Below, in pieces: positions 37,011-46,250 of a DNA stretch of 64,000 nt. The translations under genes and the position numbers were made by a program. Under the pieces are notes generated by a model. The model saw only the letters and a program-made list of their open reading frames with translations. It was not told where the DNA came from and made no database searches. The number at the start of each line of letters is the position of its first letter. Positions within the stretch are counted from its first letter, which is position 1. The DNA is from Chloroflexota bacterium (GTDB taxonomy: Bacteria > Chloroflexota > Anaerolineae > Anaerolineales > Villigracilaceae), in assembly GCA_013112685.1 (NCBI GenBank), contig JABFGC010000002.1:2490902-2554901 (forward strand), given 5' to 3'.

Positions 37011-37164
37011 TTTTCTCCTATTGTATCCGTTCTCCTGCGCGCATCTCGCGGCGGCGCGGAACGGAGTGAGTTTAGCGGGGGTGATGACCCGCTCAGGGAC
37101 GCTTGTTGCCCGTCCCAGGCAAGATATCGCTCCCAATCTGGGGATTGGAAGCGGCGGGATTATA
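37011..37164 (-). promoter_or_regulatory. rpsB promoter and structured leader
   Basis: An extended -10 (TGA-TATAAT; TATAAT at 37164-37159) is followed by an approximately 140-base untranslated leader. The leader contains at least two stems: GGGACG / CGTCCC and GAGCGGG / CCCCGCT. The -35 region is weak. The layout fits an r-protein leader, possibly S2-autoregulated, but no known leader class was recognised. Confidence 0.5.
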
Positions 37165-37177
37165 TCACAGGAATCGG

Positions 37178-37253
37178 GCGATGGACGACAGACTACGGAC
37201 CACTGAATTCCGCCGCCATCGTCCACCGTCCATGGTCAATCGTCTATCGTCCC
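37178..37253. repeat. spacer repeat, family I
   Basis: GGCGATGGACGACAGACTACGG and the opposing CCGCCATCGTCC, CCGTCCATGG and CGTCTATCGTCC form an imperfect dyad of GGACGAT words, as at 13460 and 38200. Confidence 0.55.
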
Positions 37254-38174
37254 CTACCCCACGTAATCGCACCACTTCTCGTACTTCGCCACCTTGCCGC
37301 GAATCGCATCGTGATATACGTTTTGAATTTCGCGCGTGACCTTGCCGGATTTGCCGTCCCCGATTTTGCGGAAGTCAATTTCGCTCAAGCCGATCACCTC
37401 CGCCGCCGTGCCGCACACGAAGACCTCATCCGCGTTATACAACTGGTCGCGCGAGATGGGCTGTTCCAGCACGTCGTATCCCAAATCCTTTGCGATGGTG
37501 AAAATTGTGTGGCGGGTGATGCCTTCCAAGACCGGCGCAGTGGACGGCGTGATGATTTTGCCGCGCCGCACCACGAACAGGTTCTCCCCCGTACACTCCG
37601 CAACATACCCCTGCGGGTCGAGCATGATCGCTTCTTCAAAACCCAGCCGCACTGACTCGGTCTTGGCAAGGATGCTGTTGACGTAATTCCCCGCAATCTT
37701 TGCCTTGGTCATCATCACGTTTGGATGGTGGCGGGTGTAGGAGGAAATGTTCGCGCGAATGCCCTTTGCCAGCGCCTCTTCGCCAAGGTAATTCGCCCAT
37801 TCCCACACCGCGATCATCAAGGCGGGTTTTCCCGCGTCAATGTTCAGGTTCCATGCGCCAGCCGTCAGGTACAGCAGCGGGCGGATATAACACTCCTCGA
37901 AGCCGTTCGCCTTCACGATTTCCTTGATCGCTTTCGAAACATCCTCAGCAGTGTAGGTTAGATCGCGGAAACCAAAAATCTCCGCCGACTCCAACAAGCG
38001 CTCGGCGTGTTCGCGCAGGCGAAAGACGGCAGGGCCCTTGTCCGTCTTGTACGCGCGGATGCCTTCAAAGACCGCCGCGCCGTAATGCAACGCCGCCGTC
38101 AGCATGTGGACGGTGGCTTTCTCGTATTCCACCAGTTTTCCATCAAACCAGATAAATTTGGACTCCATGCCCAT
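37254..38174 (-). CDS. ilvE: branched-chain amino acid aminotransferase
   Basis: 306 residues, fold-type IV PLP enzyme. LTAALHYGAAVFEGIRAYKT, the PLP lysine region TKAKIAGNYVNSILAKTES, EAIMLDPQGYVAECTGENLF, and EVFVCGTAAEVIGLSEID are characteristic of IlvE. Transfers amino groups between Leu/Ile/Val and 2-oxoglutarate. It is the last gene of the branched-chain block before the rpsB leader. Confidence 0.94.
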   Translation of the reverse strand: MGMESKFIWFDGKLVEYEKATVHMLTAALHYGAAVFEGIRAYKTDKGPAVFRLREHAERLLESAEIFGFRDLTYTAEDVSKAIKEIVKANGFEECYIRPLLYLTAGAWNLNIDAGKPALMIAVWEWANYLGEEALAKGIRANISSYTRHHPNVMMTKAKIAGNYVNSILAKTESVRLGFEEAIMLDPQGYVAECTGENLFVVRRGKIITPSTAPVLEGITRHTIFTIAKDLGYDVLEQPISRDQLYNADEVFVCGTAAEVIGLSEIDFRKIGDGKSGKVTREIQNVYHDAIRGKVAKYEKWCDYVG

Positions 38175-38195
38175 AACTCAATTCTCCTTTTGATT

Positions 38196-38249
38196 TGATC
38201 ATTGACCGTGACCATCCGATTCAGGCATCCACCGTCCACGGTCCATCGT
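38196..38249. repeat. spacer repeat, family I
   Basis: Fills the space between leuB and ilvE with GACCGTGACCATCC, CCACCGTCCACGGTCCATCG, and TCTATAGTC words, forming short dyads. Confidence 0.5.
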
Positions 38250-39332
38250 CTATAGTCTTTGAATAATTTCATCCGTCATCTGACGGGTCGTCAACTTGCC
38301 ACCGAGGTCGGTTGTCCGCGCGCCCTCGGCAATAGCCTGCTCAACCGCCGTTTCGATGACGCAGGCTTCGGATTCTAACTCAAATGAATAACGCAGCATC
38401 AATGCCGCCGAAAGGATGGTCCCGACCGGATTTGCAATTCCGCTGCCTGCGATATCCGGCGCGGAACCATGAATTGGCTCGTACAACCCCATGCGCGCTT
38501 CGCCGCCGGACCTCAAGCCTGATTCGCCCAAACTGGCAGACGGCAGCAATCCCATCGAGCCTGCCAGCACAGACGCCTCATCCGTGAGGATGTCGCCGAA
38601 CATATTCTCGGTGACGACTACATCCATCGAAGCGGGAGCAGCCACCAGTTTCATCGAAGCGGTGTCCACGAGGACGTGGTTCAACTCAACGTCGGGATGC
38701 TCCTTTCCGATCTGGGTCGCAACCTGCCGCCACAAGCGGGAGGATTCGAGTACATTTGCTTTATCCACCGAGGTGACTTTTTTCCGGCGTCCCTTCGCCA
38801 GTTCAAAAGCGAGACTTACGATGCGCCTGATTTCGTAATCGTAATATTCGAGCGTATCCACGGCGCGTTCGTGACCATCCTTTACCTCGCGCAGTTTGGG
38901 TTGACCGAAATACAAGCCGCCCGTCAATTCGCGCAAGACGAGAATATCCACGCCAGTCAACCGATCCGGCTTGAGCGGAGAGCGGTCAACCAGCGCCGGA
39001 TGAACTTTGACGGGTCGCAGGTTGGCAAACACGCCGAGTCCTTTGCGCAGGGCAAGCAGGCCGCGTTCGGGACGGTCTTTGGCGTTCGGGTCGTCCCATT
39101 TCGGTCCGCCCACTGCGCCGAACAGCACCGCATCGGATGCTTTGCAGTCTGCGAGCGTTTCATCGGTAATGGATTTCCCGGATTTATCAATCGAACAGCC
39201 GCCCATCAGGCGTTCTTGAAAATTGAATGAATGTTTATATTTCCCGGAAATGACATCCAGCACGCGCACGGCTTCGTTTACGACTTCGGGCCCAATGCCG
39301 TCGCCGGGGAGGAGGGTGATGTTGAATTCCAT
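38250..39332 (-). CDS. leuB: 3-isopropylmalate dehydrogenase
   Basis: 360 residues from ATG 39332. NITLLPGDGIGPEVVNEAVR, RPERGLLALRKGLGVFANLR, VDKANVLESSRLWRQVA, VTENMFGDILTDEASVLAGS, and EPIHGSAPDIAGSGIANP are the conserved substrate and NAD sites. Carries out oxidative decarboxylation in leucine synthesis, and could serve the citramalate route after CimA. The IS110 element separates it from cimA. Confidence 0.95.
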   Translation of the reverse strand: MEFNITLLPGDGIGPEVVNEAVRVLDVISGKYKHSFNFQERLMGGCSIDKSGKSITDETLADCKASDAVLFGAVGGPKWDDPNAKDRPERGLLALRKGLGVFANLRPVKVHPALVDRSPLKPDRLTGVDILVLRELTGGLYFGQPKLREVKDGHERAVDTLEYYDYEIRRIVSLAFELAKGRRKKVTSVDKANVLESSRLWRQVATQIGKEHPDVELNHVLVDTASMKLVAAPASMDVVVTENMFGDILTDEASVLAGSMGLLPSASLGESGLRSGGEARMGLYEPIHGSAPDIAGSGIANPVGTILSAALMLRYSFELESEACVIETAVEQAIAEGARTTDLGGKLTTRQMTDEIIQRL

Positions 39333-39350
39333 AAATTTCCTTATTATCGT

Positions 39351-39462
39351 CATTGCGAGGAGGGTGATCTTCCCGACGAAGCAATCTCCCCATCACATGG
39401 AAGATTGCTTCGGGCAAAGTGCACACCTGCCCTGGCGGGCGATGCCAGGGAGAGCGCCCTCC
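39351..39462. repeat. palindromic repeat, family B, interrupted by the IS
   Basis: Begins TCATTGCGAGGAGGGTG and continues GACGAAGCAATCTCC ... GAAGATTGCTTCGGG, then AGAGCGCCCTCC. Intact relatives at 48010-48121 and 49818-49915 end CCTCCTCGCAATGACA. Here the last part (TCGCAATGACA) occurs only at 40707, beyond the IS. Confidence 0.75.
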
Positions 39463-39675
39463 ATTAGACTTGGAGTAGTATTGAGATTGCCAAACCAGGG
39501 CTGAACAAGTCTAGGCACCCTCCTGGGTAGCACGCTGAGCCAAACTCAAATTGCGAAGCAGACCCAGTCCTGGTTGTGAACTAAGCTCAATCAGTATTAA
39601 AGCCTGGCAGGCTAGTAATGGAGACCGCACGTTCACAAGTTGGCAAACCCAATACTCAAGTCAAAGAGGTTCACA
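39463..39675 (+). ncRNA. putative bridge RNA region of the IS110 element
   Basis: Non-coding left end of the IS, 213 bases. IS110 members encode a structured bridge RNA here that pairs with target and donor DNA. Local dyads are seen (e.g. AGCCTGGCAGGCT near 39600). Loops that would pair with the target could not be verified by eye. Confidence 0.35.
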
Positions 39676-40703
39676 ATGACAACATTTGTATCCTTTGTAG
39701 GTGTAGATATTGCTTCCGCTTCCTTCATGGCGTGTATCGGCACCACGCCCTGGAAGGTCAGGGTCAAGCCGGTGCAGTTTGAAAATGCCGAAGACGGTTT
39801 CGTCTCCTTTCTCGGCTGGTTGCAGGAACACCATCTCAAAGCCGCAAGCACCGTGGTGTGCATGGAAGCCACCGGCGTATACAGTGAAGGTCTGGCGTAC
39901 TTCCTCCATGCCAGCGGCTACACGGTAGCGGTCGAACCGCCGCTGAACATCCAGCGCAAGTTTCCGGTGAACGCTTCCAAAACCGACGAACTGGATTGTC
40001 AGTACATTGCCGAGTATGCCTGCCGCTACCAGGACAAACTCTCGTTGTGGAAGCCGAGAGCGGATATTTTAGAGCAAGTGAAGGTCCTGTTGACCACGCG
40101 CCAGTACTTTTCCGTCCAGTTGACGGGACACAAGAATGCCTTGCATGCCATCCTGCGCAAGAAAGTCTCTTCCGAACTTGCCAAACAGGCTCACCAGACC
40201 ATGATTGAGCAGATTGCCAAAGCCATCAAGGACATTGACCGGGAAATCCGCCGTCTGATTGACAGCGACCCCACTTTCAAACAGACCTTGCTCTTGCTTC
40301 TGTCGGTGCCGGGTATCGGACTGCAACTCGCAGCTCACCTGCTCCTCCTTATGCAGGAAACGCTCGACCCAAGAGTCCTGGCGGCGTTCATCGGCATTTG
40401 TCCAATCAGGCATGAAAGTGGTTCTTCGGTCTTTTCCGCTCCGACTTCACGACATTATGGACCGCCAACCTTGCGAAATTGCTCTACCTGGCGGCTTGTT
40501 CGGTGCGTACTCATAAAAAACCATTTCAGCACTATTTCTTTCGTAAACTGGCGGAAGGCAAGCACAAGAAACTGGTCTTGAACAACATCCAAAACAAACT
40601 CCTCAAGATTGCCTGTGCCGTCGTCCGCTCGCAACAACCCTACATTCCAAACTATGGGCCTGTCAACCCCCTGGTTTTTCAAAAAACCTTGACAGCATCA
40701 TAG
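39676..40703 (+). CDS. IS110-family transposase (DEDD recombinase), frameshifted
   Basis: About 342 residues when rejoined. The RuvC-like DEDD domain has its acidic residues in FVGVDIASASFMACI, VVCMEATGVYSEGLAY, and SKTDELDCQYIAEYA. The C-terminal Transposase_20 domain has LLLLSVPGIGLQLAAHLL and the serine motif RHESGSS. After a one-base break between about 40420 and 40445 it continues KLLYLAACSVRTHKKPFQHY to the end. Whether the break is real decay or a sequence error is open; other frame breaks in the window favour error. Confidence 0.82.
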
Positions 40704-40723
40704 TATTCGCAATGACATGTTTG

Positions 40724-42280
40724 TTAATGCGCCACCATCAACCCGTACTCCACCGAATCCGCCAGGGCACGCCAGGATGCTTCGATGATATTGGTGCTCG
40801 CGCCGACGGTGCTCCAACGGCTGGTGGAATTGCGCGTGTCAATGAGAACACGGGTAATGGCTTCGGTGCCATGATTCGAATCCAGGATACGGACTTTGTA
40901 ATCGGACAAATGAAAGTCTGCGATTTGCGGATAATAACTCAATAATGCTTTCCGCAGGGCAAGATCCAGCGCGTTGACGGGACCGTTCCCTTCCGCGGCG
41001 GTGTGCAAAACCTCGCCCTGCACACGCACCTTGACCATTGCCTCCGCGAAGATTCCGCGCCCATCCCGATGCTCGACGTTGACGAAGAAATCAATCAATT
41101 CAAAAGGCGGTTTGTAACCGTATTCCTGCCGCTTCAACATCATCGCAACCGAGGCTTCGGCGGCTTCGAAGGAAAATCCGCGCGCCTCGAGTTCTTTGAT
41201 TTCGTTGAGCACTGGCACGACCTCGTTCCCTTCCACTTCCACGCCATGTTCCTCGGCTTTGCTCAGCAGGTTTCCGCGCCCCGAAAGATCCGAAACGACC
41301 ACGCGCATCTTGTTGCCGACTCGTTCGGGTTCCACATGCTGGTAGGACTGCGCGCTGCGCCGCATCGCTGCCACATGCACACCGCCTTTGTGCGCGAACG
41401 CGGATTTGCCCACGAACGGCAAATGTTCATCCGGCGTGACGTTCGCCACCTCCGCGACAAAATGGGATAGATCATATAAATTCTGAAGGCTGCCTTCGGG
41501 CAGGCAGTGGTAACCCATTTTAAGTTCGAGGTTCGCCATGATGGAGCACAGGTTGGCATTGCCGCAGCGTTCGCCCACGCCGTTGATCGTGCCCTGCACC
41601 TGGATCGCGCCTTCGCGCACCGCCACCAGCGAGTTCACCACCGCGCATTCCGAATCGTTATGCGTATGAATCCCCAACGGATGCTGGATCGCGGTCTTCA
41701 ATTCGCCGAAGATGCGTTTGACCTCCCACGGGAAGGTCCCGCCGTTGGTGTCGCACAACACCACCGTCTCCGCGCCGCCGCGAATTGCCGCTTGCAGCGT
41801 TTCGAGCGCATAGGACGAATCCGCTTTGTAGCCGTCGAAGAAGTGCTCGGCATCGTAGATGACGTGCTTGTCGTTGGCTTTGAGATATGCCACCGACTGT
41901 TCGATGATGCGCAGGTTATCTTCAAGCGTGGTCAGCAGCACCTCTTTGACGTGCAGCGTCCACGTCTTGCCGAAGATGGTGCAGGCCGGGGTATGCGAAT
42001 CGAGCAGGGCTTGGATGTTGGCGTCGTCTTCCGGTCCGCCTTTGACGCGGCAGGTGGAGCCGAACGCCGCGATGAGGGCATGCTTCCACTCCATGTCGCG
42101 GGCGCGCTCGAAGAATTCTACATCCTTGGGGTTCGAGCCGGGCCAGCCGCCTTCGATGAATGCGACGCCGAGTTCGTCCAGTTTTTGCGCGATGCGGACC
42201 TTGTCATTGCTCGAAAGCGTGAAGCCTTCGGATTGAGTCCCATCGCGCAGGGTGGTGTCGTAGATTTGGATTTGTGGCAT
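40724..42280 (-). CDS. cimA: (R)-citramalate synthase
   Basis: 518 residues. IQIYDTTLRDGTQSEGFTLS holds the metal/substrate site, ETVVLCDTNGGTFPWEVKRI and GIHTHNDSECAVVNSLVAVR follow, then a LeuA-like C-terminal allosteric domain. The DGTQSEGF form and length fit CimA rather than LeuA, which is encoded separately at 44551-46190. Condenses acetyl-CoA with pyruvate; with LeuCD and LeuB this yields 2-oxobutyrate for isoleucine without threonine. Confidence 0.9.
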   Translation of the reverse strand: MPQIQIYDTTLRDGTQSEGFTLSSNDKVRIAQKLDELGVAFIEGGWPGSNPKDVEFFERARDMEWKHALIAAFGSTCRVKGGPEDDANIQALLDSHTPACTIFGKTWTLHVKEVLLTTLEDNLRIIEQSVAYLKANDKHVIYDAEHFFDGYKADSSYALETLQAAIRGGAETVVLCDTNGGTFPWEVKRIFGELKTAIQHPLGIHTHNDSECAVVNSLVAVREGAIQVQGTINGVGERCGNANLCSIMANLELKMGYHCLPEGSLQNLYDLSHFVAEVANVTPDEHLPFVGKSAFAHKGGVHVAAMRRSAQSYQHVEPERVGNKMRVVVSDLSGRGNLLSKAEEHGVEVEGNEVVPVLNEIKELEARGFSFEAAEASVAMMLKRQEYGYKPPFELIDFFVNVEHRDGRGIFAEAMVKVRVQGEVLHTAAEGNGPVNALDLALRKALLSYYPQIADFHLSDYKVRILDSNHGTEAITRVLIDTRNSTSRWSTVGASTNIIEASWRALADSVEYGLMVAH

Positions 42281-42299
42281 AAATTGTTCCGTGTTGCGT

Positions 42300-42340
42300 G
42301 ATGAGGAGATTAGAGAATTGGAGAATTAGAGATTGATTCT
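42300..42340. repeat. spacer repeat, family G, overlapping the leuD end
   Basis: GGAGATTAGAGAATTGGAG and AATTAGAGATTGATTC. The last residues of LeuD (ESRINL) are encoded by the repeat. Confidence 0.5.
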
Positions 42341-42913
42341 TGATTCGAATTCTGCAATCTCTTTCTCGAATCCCATGATATACCCAAGTTCATCAACACC
42401 GTTCAAAAGACAAGTCTTGTTGAACGGGTCAATGGGGAAGGTGAACGAGCCTCCAGGGTAGGAAACGGTCTGGGTCGCCAGATCAACCGTCAGTTCGGCG
42501 CGCGGCGTTTCTTCCGCCAGAGCGAAGAGCGTCCTGTGAGTCGCTTCTTCCACGATGATGGGGATGAGTCCGTTTTTGAGCGCGTTGTTGCGGAAGATGT
42601 CTGCGAAGGAGGTGGAGATGACGGCGCGGAAGCCGTACGCGGTGAGCGCCCACGGCGCATGCTCACGGCTCGAGCCGCAGCCGAAGTTGTCTCCGGCTAA
42701 TAGAATTTGCGCGCCCCTTGACTCAGCCTGGTTGAGGATGAAATCTGCCTTCGGTGATTGGTCGTCGTTGTAGCGCCAGTGGAAAAAGAGCGCGTCGGCA
42801 AGACCGTTCTTGTCGGTGACTTTGAGGAACTGCGCCGGGATGATCTGGTCGGTGTCAATGTCGTTGACCGGCAGAGGGAGCATGCGGGAGGTGAGGGTTG
42901 TGAATTGAGGCAT
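42326..42913 (-). CDS. leuD: 3-isopropylmalate dehydratase small subunit
   Basis: 195 residues. NDIDTDQIIPAQFLKVTDKN, ILLAGDNFGCGSSREHAPWA, and GFRAVISTSFADIFRNNALK are the swivel-domain motifs. Pairs with LeuC to isomerise 2- to 3-isopropylmalate (and citramalate to 3-methylmalate). The last few residues come from a spacer repeat. Confidence 0.94.
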   Translation of the reverse strand: MPQFTTLTSRMLPLPVNDIDTDQIIPAQFLKVTDKNGLADALFFHWRYNDDQSPKADFILNQAESRGAQILLAGDNFGCGSSREHAPWALTAYGFRAVISTSFADIFRNNALKNGLIPIIVEEATHRTLFALAEETPRAELTVDLATQTVSYPGGSFTFPIDPFNKTCLLNGVDELGYIMGFEKEIAEFESRINL

Positions 42914-42920
42914 GGTTTTC

Positions 42921-42965
42921 CTTTAGGTACACAGGTACACAAGTAGACAGGTAGACACGTGTTTC
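42921..42965. repeat. spacer repeat, family H
   Basis: AGGTACACAGGTACACAAGT and AGACAGGTAGACACGTG words; the same words occur at 47325-47430 between ilvC and ilvN. Confidence 0.55.
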
Positions 42966-42970
42966 CGTGT

Positions 42971-44374
42971 TTACGACATCACCGTCCTCGGGTCGGTGAC
43001 CTTTCCAGCAATAGCAGTTGCCGCGGCGGTGATGGGACTTGCCAGAAACGTCCTGCCGCCTTTGCCTTGCCTGCCTTCAAAATTTCTATTGCTAGTCGAA
43101 ACCGCATATTGACCGGGTTGCAGTTGATCGCCGTTCATGGCGATACACATCGAGCAACCCGCTTCACGCCACTCGGCACCCGATTCCTTGAAGACTTTAT
43201 CAAGCCCTTCCTGCTCGGCTTGTTTCTTTACATCTTGTGAACCGGGAACAACCATCACGCGCACACCGTCCGCCACTTTGCGACCTTTGAGCAGGGACGC
43301 GGCGAGGCGCAGGTCCGAAATGCGCGAGTTGGTGCAGGAGCCGATGAAGACCACATCCACTTTTTGGCCGAGCAGGGATTGACCGGGCTGGAGTCCCATG
43401 TACGCCAGCGCTTTTTCAAAGGCGGCTTTTTGGGAGGCGTCAGTGAATGATTCAGCCGTTGGGACGCGGTCCGTGATGCGCATGCCCATGCCGGGATTCG
43501 TGCCGTAGGTGATCATCGGTTCGATGGCGGCGGCGTCGAGGGTGATAGATTTGTCGTACGCCGCGCCTTCGTCGCTGGGCAGGGCACGCCATTTGGACAC
43601 GGCTTTGTCCCATTCTTCGCCTTTGGGCGCGAACTCACGCCCGTGCAGGTATTCGAAGGTGACATCGTCGGGAGCGATCATGCCGGCGCGCGCGCCGCCC
43701 TCGATGGACATATTGCAGATGGTCATGCGCTGTTCCATCGTGAGCGCGCGGATCGCTGAACCGGTGTACTCGAAGACGTGACCCGTCCCGCCGCCCACGC
43801 CGATCCTGGCGATGAGCGCCAGGATGATGTCCTTGGCTGAGACGCCCTTTGACAGCGCGCCGTCCACCCGCACTTCATAGGTCTTCGGTTTTTTCTGAAG
43901 CAGGCATTGGGTCGCGAGCACGTGTTCCACTTCGCTGGTACCAATGCCAAATGCCAGCGCGCCGAACGCGCCATGCGTGGCGGTGTGACTGTCGCCGCAA
44001 ACGATGGTCATGCCGGGCTGGGTGCGTCCCAGTTCGGGACCGATGACGTGGACGATGCCGCGGTGCGGACTCGCCATGCCGTGCAGTTCGATTCCGAACT
44101 CGGCGGCGTTGACTTCCATCTGTTTGATCTGCGCCGCGGCAAGGGCGTCCGCGATAGGAACGTCGAGCGGCGTCGTCGGGATGGAATGGTCCATGGTGGC
44201 GAGGGTCTTATCCGGGCGGCGGACTTTGAGTCCGCGCTGACGCAGACCGGTGAAGGCTTGGGGTGAGGTCACTTCGTGGACGAGGTGCAGGTCAATGTAG
44301 AGGACAGCGGGAGCACCGTCTTGTTGCGTTACAACGTGTGAATCCCAGATTTTTTGGAAGAGTGTTTTAGGCAT
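42971..44374 (-). CDS. leuC: 3-isopropylmalate dehydratase large subunit
   Basis: 467 residues, bacterial aconitase-type LeuC. Starts TLFQKIWDSHVVTQQDGAPA. Contains DHSIPTTP, TIVCGDSHTATHGAFGALAF, VFIGSCTNSRISDLRLAASL with the first cluster cysteine, and EAGCSMCIAMNGDQL with the other two, for a [4Fe-4S] cluster. Reading frame intact. Confidence 0.95.
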   Translation of the reverse strand: MPKTLFQKIWDSHVVTQQDGAPAVLYIDLHLVHEVTSPQAFTGLRQRGLKVRRPDKTLATMDHSIPTTPLDVPIADALAAAQIKQMEVNAAEFGIELHGMASPHRGIVHVIGPELGRTQPGMTIVCGDSHTATHGAFGALAFGIGTSEVEHVLATQCLLQKKPKTYEVRVDGALSKGVSAKDIILALIARIGVGGGTGHVFEYTGSAIRALTMEQRMTICNMSIEGGARAGMIAPDDVTFEYLHGREFAPKGEEWDKAVSKWRALPSDEGAAYDKSITLDAAAIEPMITYGTNPGMGMRITDRVPTAESFTDASQKAAFEKALAYMGLQPGQSLLGQKVDVVFIGSCTNSRISDLRLAASLLKGRKVADGVRVMVVPGSQDVKKQAEQEGLDKVFKESGAEWREAGCSMCIAMNGDQLQPGQYAVSTSNRNFEGRQGKGGRTFLASPITAAATAIAGKVTDPRTVMS

Positions 44375-44550
44375 GGTTCGATTTACGATTTACGATTTTT
44401 GATACTTCGACAGGCTCAGTACAAGTTTTGGTTTGGCAGGATTCACTATCAGCGGAATCAACTGCTGGTTGGGCAGGATCAACTTTCAGTGCGGGAAGAA
44501 GCGAGTTCCAATCTCCAGTCTCGAATCTCCAATTCTCTAATCTCTGCTCT
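44375..44550. repeat. composite repeat spacer between leuA and leuC
   Basis: Contains TACGATTTACGATTT, the word TTCGACAGGCTCAGTACAAG, two inexact TGGTTGGGCAGGAT/TGGCAGGATTCACTATCAG copies, and family G words (CCAATCTCCAGTCTCGAATC, TCCAATTCTCTAATCTCT). No gene. Confidence 0.55.
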
Positions 44551-46190
44551 TCATCCCAGCATCACGCCGTAATCAGGCACTACCAATTCATGGCCTTCGG
44601 TCTGAGCGATGACGAGTTTATTCAGCGCATTGATATAGGCTTTTGCGCTGGCGACGATAATGTCGGTGTCCGCGCCGTGACCGCCGTAAACGCGCGGGTG
44701 TTCCATTTCGCTTTGCGCATCCATCATCGTGTGACCATTTTTCCCCTGAATGCGAACCGTCACTTCGCCGAGCGCATCTATCCCTTCGGTAATGGCATGG
44801 ACGTTGAACTCGAGCAGTTCGCACGGGACGTTGACGATGCCGTTGATGGCTTTATACGTGGCATCCACTGGGCCTGTGCCGATGGCGGTTTGCGTGTGGA
44901 CGACTCCGTCTGGTCGCGCAAACGGACGGTGGCGGTGGGCATGCCCATCGTCCCGCAGGTGACTTGCATATCGTTGAGCAGGTACACATCGCGCGGGCGG
45001 TAAAACTCGTCGGCGATGAGCGCTTCGAGGTCTGCATCCACGATCACTTTCTTGCGATCAGCCAGTTCCTTGAAACGCGTAAAGGCTTGGTCGAGTTCCA
45101 CTTCATCCAGCGAGTGACCCAGTTCCGCCAGCCGCGTGCGAAGCGCATGACGTCCCGAGTGTTTGCCCAACACCAGTCTGGTCTGGTTCACGCCCACATC
45201 CTCAGGGCGCATGATCTCATAAGTGGTCTGGTGTTTCAACATGCCGTCCTGATGAATGCCGGCTTCGTGGGCGAACGCGTTTGCGCCGACAATCGCCTTG
45301 TTCGGCTGCACAGGAATCCCTGTGTAGTTGCTCACCAGCCTGCTCACGCGTGCCAACTGCCGGGTTTGAATCCCCGTTTCCAAACCGAAGACGGGATGAC
45401 GGGTCTTCAACGCCATCACCACTTCTTCAAGCGACGTATTCCCCGCGCGTTCGCCGATGCCGTTGATGGTCACTTCCGCCTGCCGCGCACCCGCGCGGAT
45501 TCCCGCAAGCGTGTTCGCCGTCGCCAGTCCCAAATCGTCGTGGCAATGCACCGAGATCGTAATTCCATCGTGCATGCCCGGCGTGTTTTTGATGATGCCG
45601 TCAATCAGCCTGTAAAATTCGTCGGGCGTGGTGTACCCCACTGTGTCGGGGATGTTCAACGTCGTCGCGCCGGACTTGATCGCTTCGCCCAGCACCACGT
45701 ACAAAAACTCCGGGTCCGAGCGTCCCGCATCCTCCGGCGAGAACTCCACATCCTCGCACAGCGAACGCGCATACGCCACCATTTCCGCAACGCGCTGAAC
45801 TACTTCTTCCGGGTCCATCTTCAACTTGTGTTTCATGTGGATGGGCGACGTGGCAAGGAACGTATGGATGCGCGGCTTCCTTGCCCCCTGCACCGCCTCC
45901 CACGCCTTGTCAATGTCGGATTTATTCGCCCGCGCCAGCCCCGCAATGACGGGGACTCTCGCATCAGACTCACCGACGGCTGGGTTGCCCACTTCGAGCG
46001 CGATTCGGCGGACGGCTTCCAGGTCGTCCGGCGAGGCGGCTGGAAATCCCGCTTCGATCACATCCACGCCGAGCCGCGCGAGGTGATGCGCCACCTCCAG
46101 TTTTTCCGCGGAGGTCATCGTCGCGCCGGGGGATTGTTCGCCATCGCGCAGGGTGGTGTCGAAAATTTTGACGTAGTTAGTGTTGGTCAT
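44551..46190 (-). CDS. leuA: 2-isopropylmalate synthase, frameshifted
   Basis: About 547 residues when rejoined. VKIFDTTLRDGEQSPGATMT, then TISVHCHDDLGLATANTLAG and NGIGERAGNTSLEEVVMAL, and HQDGMLKHQTTYEIMRPEDV are LeuA type 1. A one-base loss near 44910 shifts the frame inside the C-terminal leucine-binding regulatory domain; the other frame gives GVVHTQTAIGTGPVDATYKA and continues to YGVMLG. First committed step of leucine synthesis. Confidence 0.9.
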
Positions 46191-46204
46191 GGTCTCTTTC
46201 TTTC

Positions 46205-46250
46205 GGTGGAGAGACTAGATGACTAGAGACTAGTCTCTACTCTCTAGTCT
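46205..46250. repeat. palindromic spacer repeat, family G variant
   Basis: GAGACTAGATGACTAGAGAC and its inexact inverse TAGTCTCTACTCTCTAGTCTC. A related string ends the Mpg gene at about 3700-3730. Confidence 0.55.

Larger units (their letters stand above)
39463..40706 (+). mobile_element. IS110-family insertion sequence in a family B palindrome
   Basis: About 1.24 kb between the two halves of a family B repeat (CCCTCC | IS | TCGCAATGACA). There are no terminal inverted repeats; TAGTATT occurs near both ends (39475 and 40701). A 213-base non-coding left end precedes the transposase, and almost none follows it, as in the IS110 group with a left-end bridge RNA. Insertion into repetitive palindromes is known for this family. 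Confidence 0.75.

Noticed and set aside
36129..37655. A 508-codon open frame on the plus strand
   Set aside because: Runs antisense through rpsB, its leader and ilvE; no homology pattern and the opposite strand is certain.
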